Positions 13,785 to 14,973 of a stretch of 14,973 nucleotides of DNA are shown piece after piece. The DNA lies in contig QNXQ01000016.1 in assembly GCA_003978875.1 (NCBI GenBank), positions 1 through 14,973 of the forward strand. The letters are read 5' to 3'. The first letter of the stretch is position 1. The number at the start of each line of letters is the position of its first letter. Source of the stretch: Aquifex sp. Its GTDB lineage: Bacteria; Aquificota; Aquificia; Aquificales; Aquificaceae. The notes beneath the pieces are model-generated. The model was not told where the DNA came from. It worked only from the letters and a program-made list of their open reading frames with translations, and did no database searches. The translations under genes were made by a program, and so were the position numbers.

Positions 13785-14547
13785 GTTCCCTTATAAAGGA
13801 TGCGAGAATTTCAAAGTAATCGAGTAAGTGGTCTGATATAGTAATAGTTATTATAGGTAAGGCGATTAAAAGAACTGTAAATCCTACTAAAACCTGAAGC
13901 GGAAGTCCTACCATAAATACGTTCATCTGTGGAATAAACCGGTTCACTACAGCTAATATAAGGTTGAGAATTAAAGCACTTAAGAATACAGGGAGAGAAA
14001 CTTTTACTCCTAAATTAAAACTCTCGTAGAAGAAATTAAGAAAAACTTCTGGGTCTAAACTAAATAAATTAAAGGAACCTATCGGTAGGTTAATAAAACT
14101 TTCACCCAAAGCCAGAATAATAACTTCCGCTCCTCCGATTGTAAGGAATATCAATGTCCCGTAGAGAAAGAAAAATCCGGCAAATAAACTCATCTGAGGT
14201 TGTCCCGGTATAAACATTTGGAGAAAACCAAGCCCTGTATGAAGAGCTATAATCTCTCCCGCGATGAGCAGTGCATCGAGAATTAATCTGAGTATAAGGC
14301 TAGTAATGAAACCGAACAAAGATTCATTTATTGCATAAAGAATAAATTCCATAAAAGTTTTTACTTCTATAGGCTTTATTTCTATAAAGGAAATAATTGC
14401 AAAGGCTATAGAAAAAGTGAGAAATAGCCTTACATTGAGAGGTATATAATTTGAACCGAAAAATGGAAACATGAAAAGGAAAACAGCTACTCTGAAGTAG
14501 GATAGGAGTAAAGTTATAAGAAAATTTTCATCTATTATTTTATCCAT
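13771..14547 (-). CDS. fliR: Flagellar export gate protein FliR
   Basis: 258 residues, almost entirely hydrophobic with about six membrane segments, as expected for FliR of the flagellar type III export apparatus in the inner membrane. Family landmarks are LLLSYFRVAVFLFMFPFFG near the start, the conserved PLNVRLFLTFSIAF, GEIIALHTGLGFLQMFIPG in the middle, and FIPQMNVFMVGLPLQVLVG toward the end. It follows fliQ with a 13-base overlap, so the two are co-translated. FliR builds the export gate together with FliP and FliQ. A flhB or fliP gene is not adjacent inside the window. Confidence 0.93.
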   Translation of the reverse strand: MDKIIDENFLITLLLSYFRVAVFLFMFPFFGSNYIPLNVRLFLTFSIAFAIISFIEIKPIEVKTFMEFILYAINESLFGFITSLILRLILDALLIAGEIIALHTGLGFLQMFIPGQPQMSLFAGFFFLYGTLIFLTIGGAEVIILALGESFINLPIGSFNLFSLDPEVFLNFFYESFNLGVKVSLPVFLSALILNLILAVVNRFIPQMNVFMVGLPLQVLVGFTVLLIALPIITITISDHLLDYFEILASFIRELKKS

Positions 14548-14804
14548 ACGGGAATGTTTGCAAAAATTTCTTTTGCAAAATCAACTAACTTAGTAAGCAT
14601 CCATCCTCCGAGTAGAAAAATAACCAGAAACGCTGTAAGTACCTTTGGTATATAAGCAAGTGTCATCTCTTGTATCTGTGTAGCTGCTTGAAAAATGCTT
14701 ACCGCAAGACCTACAAAAAACGTGGCTAATAGCACGGGCATAGCAAGGAGTAAAGTCATTTCAAGGGCTCTTTGACCGAGAGAAACGATTAAGTCTTGCT
14801 CCAT
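14535..14804 (-). CDS. fliQ: Flagellar export gate protein FliQ
   Basis: 89 residues with two membrane helices, the standard size for FliQ. The pattern QRALEMTLLLAMPVLLATFFVGLAVSIFQAATQIQEMTLAYIPK is diagnostic in its spacing (FQAATQIQEMTLAYIPK is the conserved loop). It forms part of the flagellar export gate with FliP and FliR. The ATG at 14804 gives the usual N-terminus. The terminal repeat of an insertion sequence lies 22 bases upstream, so any original promoter or upstream fli gene has been displaced. Confidence 0.95.
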   Translation of the reverse strand: MEQDLIVSLGQRALEMTLLLAMPVLLATFFVGLAVSIFQAATQIQEMTLAYIPKVLTAFLVIFLLGGWMLTKLVDFAKEIFANIPVWIK

Positions 14805-14826
14805 AGGGAATATAATAATTCAAGTA

Positions 14827-14843
14827 ATACGCTGGGTGAGAAA
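14827..14843. repeat. IS terminal inverted repeat, right copy
   Basis: The reverse complement is identical over 17 bases to 132-148. It immediately precedes, on the plus strand, the stop codon of the transposase at 14844-14846, so it is the end of the IS downstream of its transposase gene. Confidence 0.85.
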
Positions 14844-14973
14844 TTAAGTGGAAATAAAGGAAGCGACACCTAAAGCGGAGAGGTAAACAAGCAAACAAAT
14901 AAAATTTCTCCAGCCACTCAATTCTAAGAATCTTACTTTTGAAAACAGTCCTTCAACTCTTTGCCTTACAGAC
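14844..14973 (-). CDS. Transposase C-terminus, partial
   Basis: The last 42 residues of a transposase whose start lies beyond the window. The reading is RQRVEGLFSKVRFLELSGW, then a hydrophobic helix and the end VASFIST. An R-x-x-VE-x-x-FS stretch followed by a hydrophobic helix is typical of the region around the final catalytic glutamate of DDE (IS4/IS5/IS982-like) transposases. I cannot choose the family. The stop codon touches the terminal repeat directly. No frameshift is visible in this short piece. Confidence 0.7.
   Translation of the reverse strand, partial: SVRQRVEGLFSKVRFLELSGWRNFICLLVYLSALGVASFIST

Larger units (their letters stand above)
14827..14973 (-). mobile_element. Right insertion sequence, terminal part
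   Basis: This is the transposase-3' end of an insertion sequence that continues beyond the window. It shares its terminal repeat with the left element and has the same orientation, so the two copies are direct repeats of one another on the chromosome. Confidence 0.75.

Overview
The window looks like chromosome of a thermophilic, chemolithoautotrophic member of the Aquificales, most probably Aquifex aeolicus or a close relative. The reasons are: lysine-, glutamate- and isoleucine-rich proteins; tightly packed and overlapping genes; a stand-alone fumarate reductase flavoprotein of the kind used in the reductive TCA cycle; and a multicopper oxidase with a methionine-rich loop that matches what I remember of A. 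aeolicus McoA. The assignment comes from memory of families, not from a search.

Layout. Both edges are pieces of insertion sequences with the same 17-base terminal repeat (132-148 and, inverted, 14827-14843). Both lie in the same orientation, so they bracket about 14.7 kb as direct repeats. The left piece holds the start of a transposase, apparently with one base missing, read leftward out of the window. The right piece holds the last 42 residues of a transposase. Next come manC (GDP-mannose synthesis), a DUF309-containing protein whose stop codon lies inside a tRNA(CAT) gene, that tRNA with its own promoter buried in the upstream coding sequence, and a membrane-anchored PpiD/SurA-like folding factor. 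Facing these on the minus strand are purB and frdA, which share fumarate as product and substrate.

From about 7.0 to 13.0 kb lies an accessory copper-handling cluster. It starts beside the 55-residue C-terminal stump of an outer-membrane barrel protein. It contains a DUF302 protein (minus strand) and, divergently, a TolC-type outer-membrane protein, a CusB-type adaptor with a YtkA/FixH-like N-terminal domain, the McoA-like multicopper oxidase, a DUF411 protein interrupted by a +1 frameshift at TTT-TAA, and a NosL-like protein with a histidine-rich tail. No CusA-type RND pump is present. Most of these products are predicted to be exported, so they would bind, oxidise and move copper outside the inner membrane.

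Between the DUF411 gene and nosL is a 303-base stretch without a convincing gene. Its core (about 12209-12440) is strikingly GC-rich for this window and folds into a chain of hairpins, including an imperfect stem of about 20 bp. It is the best candidate here for something undescribed: a structured RNA, a regulatory leader, or the end of an IS605/TnpB-type element. The window closes with thiD (thiamin pyrimidine kinase) converging on fliR and fliQ (flagellar export gate). The right-hand insertion sequence sits only 22 bases upstream of fliQ.
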